DNA of 64,000 nt from JBFMFR01 sp040752025. Its GTDB lineage: Bacteria; Chloroflexota; Anaerolineae; Anaerolineales; UBA4823. Below the pieces are notes generated by a model that was given only the letters and a program-made list of their open reading frames with translations, was not told where the DNA came from and did no database searches. The translations under genes and the position numbers were made by a program. Location: positions 66,891-130,890 of the forward strand of contig JBFMFR010000010.1 of assembly GCA_040752025.1 (NCBI GenBank), read 5' to 3'. This document shows, one piece after another, positions 6,790 to 15,823 of the stretch (position 1 is the first letter of the stretch; every line of letters starts with the position of its first letter).

Positions 6790-8601
6790 ATGTCGCCAGC
6801 CAACCCCACCCCCCCTACGGCTCGCAAAGCCAAATCCACCTGGGACCTGAGCCAAATCTACGCCAGCCCGGCGGATTGGGAAGCCGACTTCCACCGCGCC
6901 GAGGCCGGCCTGCCCGAGCTGGGCGCCCTGCAGGGCGCGCTGGGCGGGTCGGGGGCGGCCCTGCTGCGGGCGCTGGAGCAGCGCGATGCGCTCTTCGTCC
7001 TGGTCGACCGCCTGCACATGTCGGCGCACCTGCAGGCCGACCTGGACCGCCGCGACAGCGCCAGCCAGGCGCGCGCCGAACGCGCCGACCGGCTGATGGC
7101 GCGCTTTCATGAAGCAGCCGCCTTTATCAAACCCGAGATCGTTGCCCTGGACGAGGCCCAACTGGCGGCTTTCTACGCCGGGCAGCCCGGGCTGGAAACC
7201 TACCGCTTCCACATCGACGAGGCCCGCCGCCTGCGCCCGCACGCCCGCTCGCCGGAGGTGGAAGCCCTGCTGGCCCAGGCCGGCGAGGTCTTGCAAACGC
7301 CCGGGACGATTTACGAGGCGCTCAACGAGGCCGATTTGCACTTCCCCGAGATCGCCGACCCCGGGACGGGCGAGGCCCTGGCGGTGACGCACGCCAGCAT
7401 CTGGGGCCTGTTGGAGAACCGGAATCGTGAAATCCGCCGGGCGGCGCTGCAGGCCTACGTCTCGGTCTACGTGGCGCACCGCAACAGCTTCGCCGCGGCG
7501 CTGGCCGGGGCGGTGGCGCGCGATAACTTCCTGGCGGGCGCCCGCGGCTACGCATCGGCGGTGGAGGCCGCCCTGGACGCCGAGGGCATCCCCCAGGCAG
7601 TGTATGACGCGCTGCTCCACACGGTGCGCGCCCACGCCCCGCTGCTGCGCCGCTACATGCAGTTGATCCGCCGCGCCCTGGATGTCGAACAGCTTTACAT
7701 CTACGACCTGTCGGCCACCCTCACCCCGGGGGTAGAGGCTACAGTTTCGTACGAAGAGGCCTGCGCGCGGGCCCTGGCGGCGCTGGGCGTGCTGGGCGCA
7801 GAATACACGGCCGTCCTGGAGCAGGCGCTCTACGAGCAGGGCTGGGTGGACGCCTTCGAGCGCCCGCACAAGCGCAGCGGCGGCTACAACTGGTGCAGCT
7901 ACACCACCCACCCCTTTATCCTGCTCAACTGGCAGGGCACGCTGTGGAGCCAGTCGATCCTGGCCCACGAGCTGGGCCACGCCATGCATAGCTGGTATTC
8001 CCAGAAGAACCAGCCGGGCGTCTACAGCGAATGCACCCTTTTTGTGGCCGAGGTAGCCTCCAACGTCAACGAGCAGTTGCTCTTCGACCATTTGCTCGAC
8101 ACCACCACCGACCCTCAGCAGCGCCTGCTGCTGCTCGAAAAGCGCCTGGGCCAGCTTTACGGGGCGCTCTTCATCCAGACCATGTTCGCCGAGTTCGAGC
8201 TGGAGGCGCACCGCCGCAAGCAGGCTGGTGAGGCGCTGACGGCGGACGCCCTGGACGAGACCGCCCACAATATCCACCTGGCGTACTTCGGCAGCGAAGT
8301 CTCCAGCGAAATGGCCGACCCGTTCTTCTGGGAGATCGTGCCGCATTTCCAGTGGAACTTCTACGTCTACAAGTACGCCACGGGCATCTCGGCCGCCCTG
8401 GCGGTGGCGCGTGCCATCCGCCAGCAGGGCCAGCCGGCCGTGGCGCGCTGGCTGGCCTTCCTCGAAGCCGGCTCGTCGCGCCCCTCGCTGGAGCTGCTGC
8501 GGGAGGCCGGCGTCGACCTGACCACCCCGCAGCCCTTCGAAGACGCCTTGCGCACCTTCAGCGAATTGCTTGAGCAATACGAGGCCGATTTGGCGGCTTG
8601 A
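6790..8601 (+). CDS. pepF: M3 family oligoendopeptidase F
   Basis: This is a 603-residue cytoplasmic zinc metallopeptidase that would cleave short peptides. The zinc motif HELGH is at 393-397 within LAHELGHAMHSW, and downstream EVASNVNEQLLFDHLL supplies the third zinc-ligand region. Other family sequences are KRSGGYNW, HPFILLNW and the C-terminal HFQWNFYVYKYATG. The start is set at ATG 6790 after AAAGGAACAGGAA; an upstream in-frame start lies inside the inverted repeat. Length matches the PepF group (about 600). A hairpin (8610-8641) follows the stop. Confidence 0.93.
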   Translation: MSPANPTPPTARKAKSTWDLSQIYASPADWEADFHRAEAGLPELGALQGALGGSGAALLRALEQRDALFVLVDRLHMSAHLQADLDRRDSASQARAERADRLMARFHEAAAFIKPEIVALDEAQLAAFYAGQPGLETYRFHIDEARRLRPHARSPEVEALLAQAGEVLQTPGTIYEALNEADLHFPEIADPGTGEALAVTHASIWGLLENRNREIRRAALQAYVSVYVAHRNSFAAALAGAVARDNFLAGARGYASAVEAALDAEGIPQAVYDALLHTVRAHAPLLRRYMQLIRRALDVEQLYIYDLSATLTPGVEATVSYEEACARALAALGVLGAEYTAVLEQALYEQGWVDAFERPHKRSGGYNWCSYTTHPFILLNWQGTLWSQSILAHELGHAMHSWYSQKNQPGVYSECTLFVAEVASNVNEQLLFDHLLDTTTDPQQRLLLLEKRLGQLYGALFIQTMFAEFELEAHRRKQAGEALTADALDETAHNIHLAYFGSEVSSEMADPFFWEIVPHFQWNFYVYKYATGISAALAVARAIRQQGQPAVARWLAFLEAGSSRPSLELLREAGVDLTTPQPFEDALRTFSELLEQYEADLAA

Positions 8602-8605
8602 TTAA

Positions 8606-8674
8606 ACAAAAACCTGGCAAGTTATCGAACCTGCCAGGTTTGCTGTGTGGTCGGGGCGGGCGGATTTGAACCGC
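8606..8674. repeat. Copy 1 of a 69-bp direct repeat (hairpin plus tRNA-Pro 3' end)
   Basis: Positions 8606-8674 are identical to 8721-8789. Each copy holds the hairpin AAACCTGGCA...TGCCAGGTTT (8610-8641 here) and the T-arm and acceptor 3' end of tRNA-Pro including CCA. The copies are 115 bp apart, which points to tandem duplication of the tRNA end and its terminator. Confidence 0.85.
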
Positions 8675-8717
8675 AGAGCGCAGCCGCTCACGGGACCCGG
8701 GCCTGCGCTCTGGCAAC
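8648..8717 (-). pseudogene. Degenerate copy of tRNA-Pro
   Basis: On the minus strand the last 27 nt are identical to the 3' end of the intact tRNA-Pro, including T-loop GTTCAAATC and encoded CCA. The preceding part (AGAGCGCAGGCCCGGGTCCCGTGAG) still resembles the D-stem/anticodon arm but no longer folds into a proper anticodon stem. The 5' acceptor strand is lost. Confidence 0.65.
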
Positions 8718-8720
8718 AAT

Positions 8721-8789
8721 ACAAAAACCTGGCAAGTTATCGAACCTGCCAGGTTTGCTGTGTGGTCGGGGCGGGCGGATTTGAACCGC
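8721..8789. repeat. Copy 2 of the 69-bp direct repeat
   Basis: This copy is identical to 8606-8674. It includes the hairpin at 8725-8756, a likely terminator for the minus-strand tRNA-Pro, and the 3' part of the intact tRNA. Confidence 0.85.
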
Positions 8790-8840
8790 CGACCTCACGG
8801 ACCCGAACCGTGCGCTCTAGCCGGGCTGAGCCACGCCCCG
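8763..8840 (-). tRNA. tRNA-Pro (anticodon CGG)
   Basis: The minus strand from 8840 reads CGGGGCG (acceptor), GGCTCAGCCCGGCTAGAGC (D-arm), CACGG-TTCGGGT-CCGTG (anticodon arm; anticodon CGG), GGCGG-TTCAAAT-CCGCC (T-arm), then CGCCCCG, discriminator A and encoded CCA (8763-8765). The acceptor stem pairs perfectly over 7 bp. A hairpin terminator follows at 8725-8756. Confidence 0.95.
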
Positions 8841-8864
8841 TTGCCTGTTTTGTAAGGCGTGTGC

Positions 8865-8893
8865 ATTATACTCGAGAGGCAGTCCTTTGGCAA
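8865..8893 (-). promoter_or_regulatory. Sigma-70-type promoter for tRNA-Pro
   Basis: On the minus strand, TTGCCA (8893-8888) and TATAAT (8870-8865) are separated by exactly 17 nt. The -10 box ends 24 nt before the tRNA 5' end. Confidence 0.8.
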
Positions 8894-8933
8894 GTGAATT
8901 TCGCCAGCCGCTGGGATTGCGATTATAATCGGC

Positions 8934-8939
8934 GCGAAG
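8934..8939 (+). promoter_or_regulatory. Candidate -10 box for the inositol-phosphate synthase gene
   Basis: TATAAT lies 26 nt upstream of the ATG at 8966, with AAGGAG (8954-8959) between. No convincing -35 box is seen. Confidence 0.45.
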
Positions 8940-8965
8940 CTTATCCCAATTTCAAGGAGTATTGT

Positions 8966-10054
<1,089 letters not shown>

Positions 10055-10160
10055 AGTGGTATAATTCTCCCGCTTAAAGGATTTACCCCCAGGGCGGGCA
10101 AGCCCTGGATCCCCAGAGAATCTATAACCCTGTTGGGTGAATTTTGTAGGAGAGTGTTGT

Positions 10161-10916
10161 ATGTCTGGTCATTCACACTGGGCCACCATCCGTCGCAAGA
10201 AGGAGGGCGCCGATGCCAAGCGTGGACAGGTTTTCACCAAACTGGCGCGCGAGATCGTGATCGCGGCGCGCGCAGGCGGCGGCGACCCCGGCACCAATAT
10301 CCATTTGCAGTACGCCATCGATCGCGCCCGGGCGCAGAACATGCCCAAGGACAATATCGAGCGCGCCATCAAGCGCGGCACGGGCGATTCCAAGGACGGC
10401 ATTGAAATCGAAGAGATTACTTACGAAGGTTTCGCCCCGCATGGCGTGGCGCTGATGATCGCCACGATGACCGATAACCGCAACCGTTCGGTAGCCGAGA
10501 TCCGCCACGTGCTCAACCGCACAGGCGGCAGCATGGCGGAGGCGGGTGCGGTGGGCTGGCAGTTCAAGCGCATCTCGTTTTTCTCTTTCCCGCTGGGTAA
10601 GCACGATCCAGACGCGATCTTCGAACTGGCGGTGGAAGCTGGCGCCGACGATGTGACTTTCGAGGAAGATACGGCCGAAATCGTCGGGCCGATCGAGGCT
10701 TTCAAGGAGATCAGCGATCACCTGGCCGCGGCTGGCATCGTCCCGGAGGAGGCCGAACTGCGCTATACGCCCACCAACGAAGTCGAGCTGGAAGACGACC
10801 AGACTTTGCAGGTCTTGAAGGTGATCGACGCGCTGGAGGAGCTGGATGACGTCCAGCAGGTGTTCTCCAACGTGGCGATCTCCGACAGCGTTTGGGCGCA
10901 GCTCGAAGAAGCCTAG
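10161..10916 (+). CDS. yebC: YebC/PmpR-family DNA-binding or translation-associated regulator
   Basis: This is a 251-residue protein with the family start MSGHSHWATIRRKKEGADAK, then FTKLAREIVIAARAGGGDP, NMPKDNIERAIKRGTG, EEITYEGFAPHGVALMIATMTDN and the closing EELDDVQQVFSNV. YebC proteins are described as transcription regulators and, more recently, as factors aiding translation of difficult peptides. The start is ATG 10161 after AGGAGAG; upstream in-frame ATG 10137 lacks a site. A TATAAT at about 10058 may be its promoter. The gene is directly followed (18 nt) by ruvC, an arrangement common in bacteria. Confidence 0.95.
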   Translation: MSGHSHWATIRRKKEGADAKRGQVFTKLAREIVIAARAGGGDPGTNIHLQYAIDRARAQNMPKDNIERAIKRGTGDSKDGIEIEEITYEGFAPHGVALMIATMTDNRNRSVAEIRHVLNRTGGSMAEAGAVGWQFKRISFFSFPLGKHDPDAIFELAVEAGADDVTFEEDTAEIVGPIEAFKEISDHLAAAGIVPEEAELRYTPTNEVELEDDQTLQVLKVIDALEELDDVQQVFSNVAISDSVWAQLEEA

Positions 10917-10933
10917 CCGCGCAGCGCCTCAGG

Positions 10934-11428
10934 ATGTTGGTGATCGGCATCGACCCCGGCACGGCAACCACAGGTTATGGGTTGGTACGTGAAGATGAAG
11001 ATGGGAGCCTGGCAGCGGTTGATTTTGGTGTGATCCTCACGCCGGCGGGGCTGCCGATGCCGCAGCGCCTGTTGGAACTGTACCGGCGTTTAACTGAAAT
11101 CCTGCTTCTCCACCACCCGCAAAGCGGCGCGGTGGAGAAGTTGTTTTTCCAGCGCAACGTGACCACGGCGATCAGTGTAGGGCAGGGGCGCGGCGTGGTG
11201 CTGCTGGCCCTGGCGCAGGCCGGGCTGGATGTGGAGGAATACACGCCGATGGAGATCAAGCAGGCCGTGGCCGGCTATGGCGGCGCCGACAAGCACCAGG
11301 TGCAGCAGATGGTGCGGGCGCTGCTGGGTCTGGAGCAGGCGCCCAGCCCGGACGATGCTGCCGACGCCCTGGCGGTGGCAATTTGTCATTTACACAGCGC
11401 ACAGGCGCGGCGTTTATTACGTGAGTAG
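10934..11428 (+). CDS. ruvC: Holliday junction resolvase RuvC
   Basis: This 164-residue endonuclease cuts Holliday junctions. The first catalytic Asp is in MLVIGIDPGTATTGYG (D7), Glu is in AVEKLFFQRN, and the C-terminal pair is in SPDDAADALAVAICH. K/Q-rich contact sequences (GQGRGVVLLALAQAGL, PMEIKQAVAGYGGADKHQV) are present. The start is ATG 10934, with a loose AGGA overlapping. It is followed by ruvA 27 nt downstream. ruvB is not in the cluster. Confidence 0.95.
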   Translation: MLVIGIDPGTATTGYGLVREDEDGSLAAVDFGVILTPAGLPMPQRLLELYRRLTEILLLHHPQSGAVEKLFFQRNVTTAISVGQGRGVVLLALAQAGLDVEEYTPMEIKQAVAGYGGADKHQVQQMVRALLGLEQAPSPDDAADALAVAICHLHSAQARRLLRE

Positions 11429-11455
11429 CGCCTTAGGCGCAGGGATGGTGGTGCG

Positions 11456-12031
11456 ATGATCGCGAGTGTGAGCGGGCGGGTGCTGGAAGTGCTGCCGGAC
11501 AGCCTGGTGATCGAAGTCGGGGGCGTGGGTTTGCAGGTTTTCGTGCCGGCGGCGCAGCGCGACCAGGTTCGGTCGGGCGAGAGCAAGTTTCTGCACACTT
11601 ACCTGGTGGTGCGCCAGGATGCTCTGACGCTGTATGGCTTCGAGACGCGTGAGGAGCGCGAGTTCTTCCTGCTGCTCCTGGGGGTCAATGGGGTTGGCCC
11701 GCGCATGGCGCTGGGGGTGCTTTCGGTGCTCTCGCCGGACGCTATTCGCCGGGCAGTGTTCCACGAGCAGCCCGAGGTCTTCAACCGCGTGCCGGGGGTA
11801 GGCAAGAAGACTGCCCAAAAGATCCTGCTGCAACTGCAGGATCGTATCCCGGCGGTGCCTGGGCTGGAGCCGATGGCGGCGACCAGCGATGTGGATGTGG
11901 AGGTGCTGGCAGCACTGACCGCCCTGGGTTACAGCGTGGTGGAGGCGCAGGCTGCGCTGCAAGCCATCCCGCGCGATACGCCGCAAGAGGTGGAAGCGCG
12001 CCTGCGCGCTGCCTTGCAATTTTTCACTTAA
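11456..12031 (+). CDS. ruvA: Holliday junction branch migration protein RuvA
   Basis: This 191-residue protein has an N-terminal OB fold (MIASVSGRVLEVLPDSLVIEVGGVG), two helix-hairpin-helix units (LLGVNGVGPRMALGVLS and FNRVPGVGKKTAQKILLQLQDR) and a C-terminal UBA-like domain (VEVLAALTALGYSVVEAQAAL) that contacts RuvB. It forms the tetrameric junction-binding core of RuvAB. It lies in one run with ruvC and proC, 14 nt before the proC start. Confidence 0.95.
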   Translation: MIASVSGRVLEVLPDSLVIEVGGVGLQVFVPAAQRDQVRSGESKFLHTYLVVRQDALTLYGFETREEREFFLLLLGVNGVGPRMALGVLSVLSPDAIRRAVFHEQPEVFNRVPGVGKKTAQKILLQLQDRIPAVPGLEPMAATSDVDVEVLAALTALGYSVVEAQAALQAIPRDTPQEVEARLRAALQFFT

Positions 12032-12045
12032 TTATGGAGATGGGT

Positions 12046-12909
12046 ATGTTCGAAGATAAGAAGATTGCGTTTATTGGTCCTGGGGCGATGGCAGAAGCGA
12101 TGATCTATGGCCTGATCCGGCGCAGCGGGGTGCAGCCGGAGGCGATCCTGGCAGCCGGGCCGCGCACCGAGCGCCTGGAGCAGTTGGGCCAGATGTACGG
12201 CATTGCTGGCGATCTCGACAACGCCGCGGTGGCGCGCCAGGCGGATGTGGTGGTGCTGTCGGTCAAGCCGCAGCGCCTGGATCGGGTGCTGGAAGGCCTG
12301 GCAGGTTCGATCAAGCCTTCGGCGCTGGTGCTGTCGATCGTAGCGGGCGCTTCGATCGAGAAGATCAGCGCCGGGCTGGGACATCCCCTGGTGGTGCGCT
12401 CGATGCCCAACACCCCGGCGCAGATCGGGCAGGGCATCACGGTGTGGACCGCCTCCCAGGGCGTGTCTGAAGAGCAGTTGCAGAGCACGCGCCAGATCCT
12501 GGGCGCTTTGGGCGAGGAGGTCTTCGTAGAAGAAGAAAGCTACCTGGACATGGCCACGGCGCTTTCGGGAACCGGACCGGCCTACGTATTCCTGTTCATG
12601 GAGGCGATGGTGGATGCAGGCGTGCACCTGGGCTTCCCCCGGCGCATCGCTGAGCGCCTGGTGGCGCAGACAGTGCGCGGCTCGGTGGATTACTACCAGC
12701 AGCGCGAAGATCCGGTGCACCTGGCGCGCCTGCGCAACGAAGTGACTTCGCCGGGCGGCACCTCTGCCGCGGCGCTGTATTACCTGGAGAAAGCCGGTTT
12801 TCGCACGGCGATCTCACGCGCCATCTGGGCCGCTTACGAGCGCTCGCAGGAGCTGGGCAAGGGCGGCAAGAGCCACGTGCCGGAACGGCCGCTGAACAAT
12901 GGCAATTAA
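12046..12909 (+). CDS. proC: Pyrroline-5-carboxylate reductase
   Basis: This 287-residue NAD(P)H-dependent enzyme makes proline from pyrroline-5-carboxylate. It has the Rossmann motif IAFIGPGAMAEAMIYGL, then VVVLSVKPQRLDRVLEG, VRSMPNTPAQIGQGITVW, the substrate-loop ALSGTGPAYVFLFMEAMVDAG and the signature RNEVTSPGGTSAAALYYLEKAGFRTAI. The start is placed at ATG 12046 after GGAGATGGG; ATG 12034 is also in frame. It ends 228 nt before atpA. Confidence 0.95.
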   Translation: MFEDKKIAFIGPGAMAEAMIYGLIRRSGVQPEAILAAGPRTERLEQLGQMYGIAGDLDNAAVARQADVVVLSVKPQRLDRVLEGLAGSIKPSALVLSIVAGASIEKISAGLGHPLVVRSMPNTPAQIGQGITVWTASQGVSEEQLQSTRQILGALGEEVFVEEESYLDMATALSGTGPAYVFLFMEAMVDAGVHLGFPRRIAERLVAQTVRGSVDYYQQREDPVHLARLRNEVTSPGGTSAAALYYLEKAGFRTAISRAIWAAYERSQELGKGGKSHVPERPLNNGN

Positions 12910-13137
12910 AACTAGACAAGATAGGCGCTTTCAGGTATCATTTGGCCATCTTCACGGCAGGGAAGGTTACCCGATGGGTTTCTCTCGACATGCGAAAGAG
13001 GGACGAACGTCAAACCAAGGCGTGCCCGGATATGAATCCTCTATCCGGGCCGTGATGCGTAAATATGGTGGGGCTATGCAGGTTGCATGGCGCTCCCAGG
13101 TGTGAAAGCCAGCGACAATTTATTTCCCGGAGGCACA

Positions 13138-14799
13138 ATGTCTGACCTGATTAGTCAAATTACCGCCGATCTTCAGAAGCAGATCGAAGCTTTCAAACCA
13201 GAGTTGGAAGTAAGGGATGTGGGTACGGTCATCGAAGCGGGCGATGGCATTGCGCGTGTGCATGGCCTGGCCGACGTACGCGCTCAGGAGTTGGTGCAGT
13301 TCGCCAACGGTGTGAAAGGCATCGCCTTCAACCTGGAGCGGGACAGCGTGGGCGTGATCATTATGGGTGAATATTCCGAGATCTCAGAAGGCATGCAAGT
13401 ACGTTCAACCGGGCGCATTGCCTCGGTGCCGGTGGGCCCAGGCCTGATCGGGCGCGTGGTGAACGCCCTGGGCGAGCCGGTGGATGGCAAAGGCCCGATC
13501 AAGATCGCCGCCTACCGCCCGATCGAGCGCATCGCTCCCGGCGTGGTGCAGCGCAAAGATGTGGACGCGCCAGTGCAAACCGGTCTGAAAGCGATCGACT
13601 CGATGATCCCCATCGGGCGCGGGCAGCGTGAGCTGGTCATCGGCGACCGGCAGACGGGCAAGACCGCCATCGCTATTGATACGATTATCAACCAGAAGGG
13701 CAAGAACCTGGCGTGCATCTACGTAGCCATCGGGCAGAAGAAAGCCGCCATCGCCCGCACGGTCGCCATCCTGGAGCGCTACGGAGCGATGGAATACACC
13801 ACGGTGGTAGTGGCTGCCGCGGACGAACCGGCCGCTTTGCAGTACATCGCACCCTATGCCGGCTGCGCCATGGGCGAGGAGTTCATGGAGAACGGGCAGG
13901 ATGCCCTGGTGATATACGATGACCTGTCCAAGCATGCCTGGGCTTACCGCCAGGTTTCGCTGCTGCTGCGCCGCCCGCCCGGTCGTGAGGCCTATCCTGG
14001 CGATCTGTTCTACCTGCACTCGCGCTTGCTCGAGCGCGCTGCCCGCCTGGCGGACGAATACGTGATCGTATCCAAAGAATATGAAGGCCAGCAGGCTGAA
14101 GCGGGCGATGCCGTGGACGGTAAAGTTTACGGCGGGCCGATTGCTCTGCACGAGGCCGAGCAGGCGCTGAAGGAGATGGAGGACGCCGAGGCGCACAAAG
14201 TGCTCAAGCGGCGCGGCTCGGGCGGCTCCCTGACGGCGCTGCCGATCATCGAGACCCTGCTGGGCGATGTTTCGGCTTATGTGCCCACCAACGTGATTTC
14301 GATTACGGATGGACAGATCTATTTGGAGAACAACCTGTTCTACGCCGGCATCCGTCCGGCGGTGAACGTGGGCCTGTCGGTGTCACGCGTGGGCGGCGAC
14401 GCCCAGACCAAAGCGATGAAGCAGGTAGCCGGCCGCCTGCGCCTGGAGATGGCGGCCTTCCGCGAGCTGGCAGCTTTCGCCCAGTTCGGCTCGGACCTGG
14501 ATAAAGCCACCCAGGCGCAGTTGACGCGTGGACAGCGCTTGCAGGAGATGCTCAAGCAGCCGCAGTACGAGCCGATGTCGCTGGAGAACCAGGTATCGTT
14601 GATCTTTGCCGGCACCAACGGCTACGCCGACAAGGTGCCGTTGGAGCACATGCGCTCCTGGGAAGTTTCGCTGCTGCGCTACCTGGATACTTCACATCCG
14701 GAGATTGGCAAGGATATTACGGAGAAGAATCGCCTGACCGATGAGACTGCCGCCCGGCTGCGCGCCGCGTTGGACGCTTTCACCAGCACCTGGCAGTAA
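13138..14799 (+). CDS. atpA: F1 ATP synthase subunit alpha
   Basis: This 553-residue non-catalytic F1 subunit has P-loop GDRQTGKT at about 169-176. It also has VGRIA-type N-terminal barrel sequences (GDGIARVHGL), the alpha signature PAVNVGLSVSRVGGDAQTKAMKQ and an extended C-terminus. The start is ATG 13138 with GGAGG 5 nt upstream. The length is above the usual ~500, mainly in the central/C-terminal part. It heads a run alpha-gamma-beta-epsilon; no delta gene precedes it. The protein acts at the membrane face as part of the alpha3beta3 hexamer. Confidence 0.96.
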   Translation: MSDLISQITADLQKQIEAFKPELEVRDVGTVIEAGDGIARVHGLADVRAQELVQFANGVKGIAFNLERDSVGVIIMGEYSEISEGMQVRSTGRIASVPVGPGLIGRVVNALGEPVDGKGPIKIAAYRPIERIAPGVVQRKDVDAPVQTGLKAIDSMIPIGRGQRELVIGDRQTGKTAIAIDTIINQKGKNLACIYVAIGQKKAAIARTVAILERYGAMEYTTVVVAAADEPAALQYIAPYAGCAMGEEFMENGQDALVIYDDLSKHAWAYRQVSLLLRRPPGREAYPGDLFYLHSRLLERAARLADEYVIVSKEYEGQQAEAGDAVDGKVYGGPIALHEAEQALKEMEDAEAHKVLKRRGSGGSLTALPIIETLLGDVSAYVPTNVISITDGQIYLENNLFYAGIRPAVNVGLSVSRVGGDAQTKAMKQVAGRLRLEMAAFRELAAFAQFGSDLDKATQAQLTRGQRLQEMLKQPQYEPMSLENQVSLIFAGTNGYADKVPLEHMRSWEVSLLRYLDTSHPEIGKDITEKNRLTDETAARLRAALDAFTSTWQ

Positions 14800-14827
14800 C
14801 CCCAGGCGTTAGACCAAGGATAGAATC

Positions 14828-15730
14828 ATGGCGAATGCAAGAGAAGTACAGCTTCGCATCCGGAGCGTGAAGAACATCGCCCAGGTGACACGCGCATTGC
14901 AGGCGGTCAGCGCCAGCAAGGTGCGCAAGTCGATACAGGCGGTGATGAACACACGTCCCTATGCTACCAAGGCCTGGCAGGTGCTGACGCACATCGCCCG
15001 CCAGCCAGGCAGGAATACGCTGCACCCGCTGCTCACCCGGCGCGAGCAGGTGAACAACGTGCTGGTGGTGCTGGTCAGCGGCGACCGCGGCCTGGCAGGG
15101 GCCTACAACACCAACATCGTGCGTTTCGTGCTCCAACGCTTCCTTAATTCGCCGGTGCCGGTGCGCTATATCACCGTAGGGCGCAAGGGGCGCGATTTGA
15201 TGCTGCGCCGCCGCCAGCAGATCATTGCTGAATTCAGCAACCTGCCGGCCGCGCCGTCTTTCGCCGATGTTTCGGCCATCGGCCGCCTGGCTGTGGAGGA
15301 GTTCTTGCAGGGGCGGGCGGACGAGGTCTACCTGGTCTACACGGATTTCATCAACCTGGTGCGCCAGGTGACCACGATGAAGAAGCTGCTGCCTCTGGAA
15401 GTCGATGAGGGTGAAGATCGCGTAGCTGTTTTCGGGCAGGGCGGCAGCGGCGCTTCGGCGGCCTATATTTACGAGCCGGGGCAGATCGAGATTATGGATG
15501 AAATCGTGCCGCGCTTTACGGCGCTGCAAGTTTACCAGGCGATCATGGAATCGCTGGCCAGCGAGCACGCGGCCCGCATGGTGGCAATGAAGAACGCCAC
15601 CGACAGCGCCACAGCTCTGGCAGGGGCGCTGCAACTGGAATACAACAAGGTTCGCCAGCAGACGATCACCAGCGAAATGCTGGATATCGCCGGCGGCGCA
15701 GAAGCGCTGGCCAAAGAGTTGAATAGATAA
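14828..15730 (+). CDS. atpG: F1 ATP synthase subunit gamma
   Basis: This 300-residue central-stalk subunit has the N-terminal coiled coil MANAREVQLRIRSVKNIAQVTRALQAVSASKVRK and the C-terminal signature ASEHAARMVAMKNATDSATALAGALQLEYNKVRQQTITSEMLDI split over its last 70 residues. The central Rossmann-like part contains LVVLVSGDRGLAGAYN. It starts 28 nt after atpA, and a 93-nt spacer separates it from atpD. Confidence 0.95.
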   Translation: MANAREVQLRIRSVKNIAQVTRALQAVSASKVRKSIQAVMNTRPYATKAWQVLTHIARQPGRNTLHPLLTRREQVNNVLVVLVSGDRGLAGAYNTNIVRFVLQRFLNSPVPVRYITVGRKGRDLMLRRRQQIIAEFSNLPAAPSFADVSAIGRLAVEEFLQGRADEVYLVYTDFINLVRQVTTMKKLLPLEVDEGEDRVAVFGQGGSGASAAYIYEPGQIEIMDEIVPRFTALQVYQAIMESLASEHAARMVAMKNATDSATALAGALQLEYNKVRQQTITSEMLDIAGGAEALAKELNR

Positions 15731-15823
15731 CTGACGAGGAGCGCTTGATTATAGAACACCCTGATGGTAGCATACCGTGACGGTAAAGGACACCGTTTTG
15801 CGACCTAATCGACGGAGGCGAGA

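Noticed and set aside
6541..8577. 678-residue minus-strand ORF opposite the peptidase gene
   Set aside because: It is a shadow of the M3 peptidase gene, which has the zinc motif and family sequence.
8645..8965. N-terminal extension of the inositol-phosphate synthase frame
   Set aside because: It reads through tRNA-Pro and its degenerate copy. The real start at 8966 has a good ribosome site.
12899..13105. 68-residue ORF before atpA as a possible delta subunit
   Set aside because: It is too short, does not resemble AtpH and has no ribosome site.
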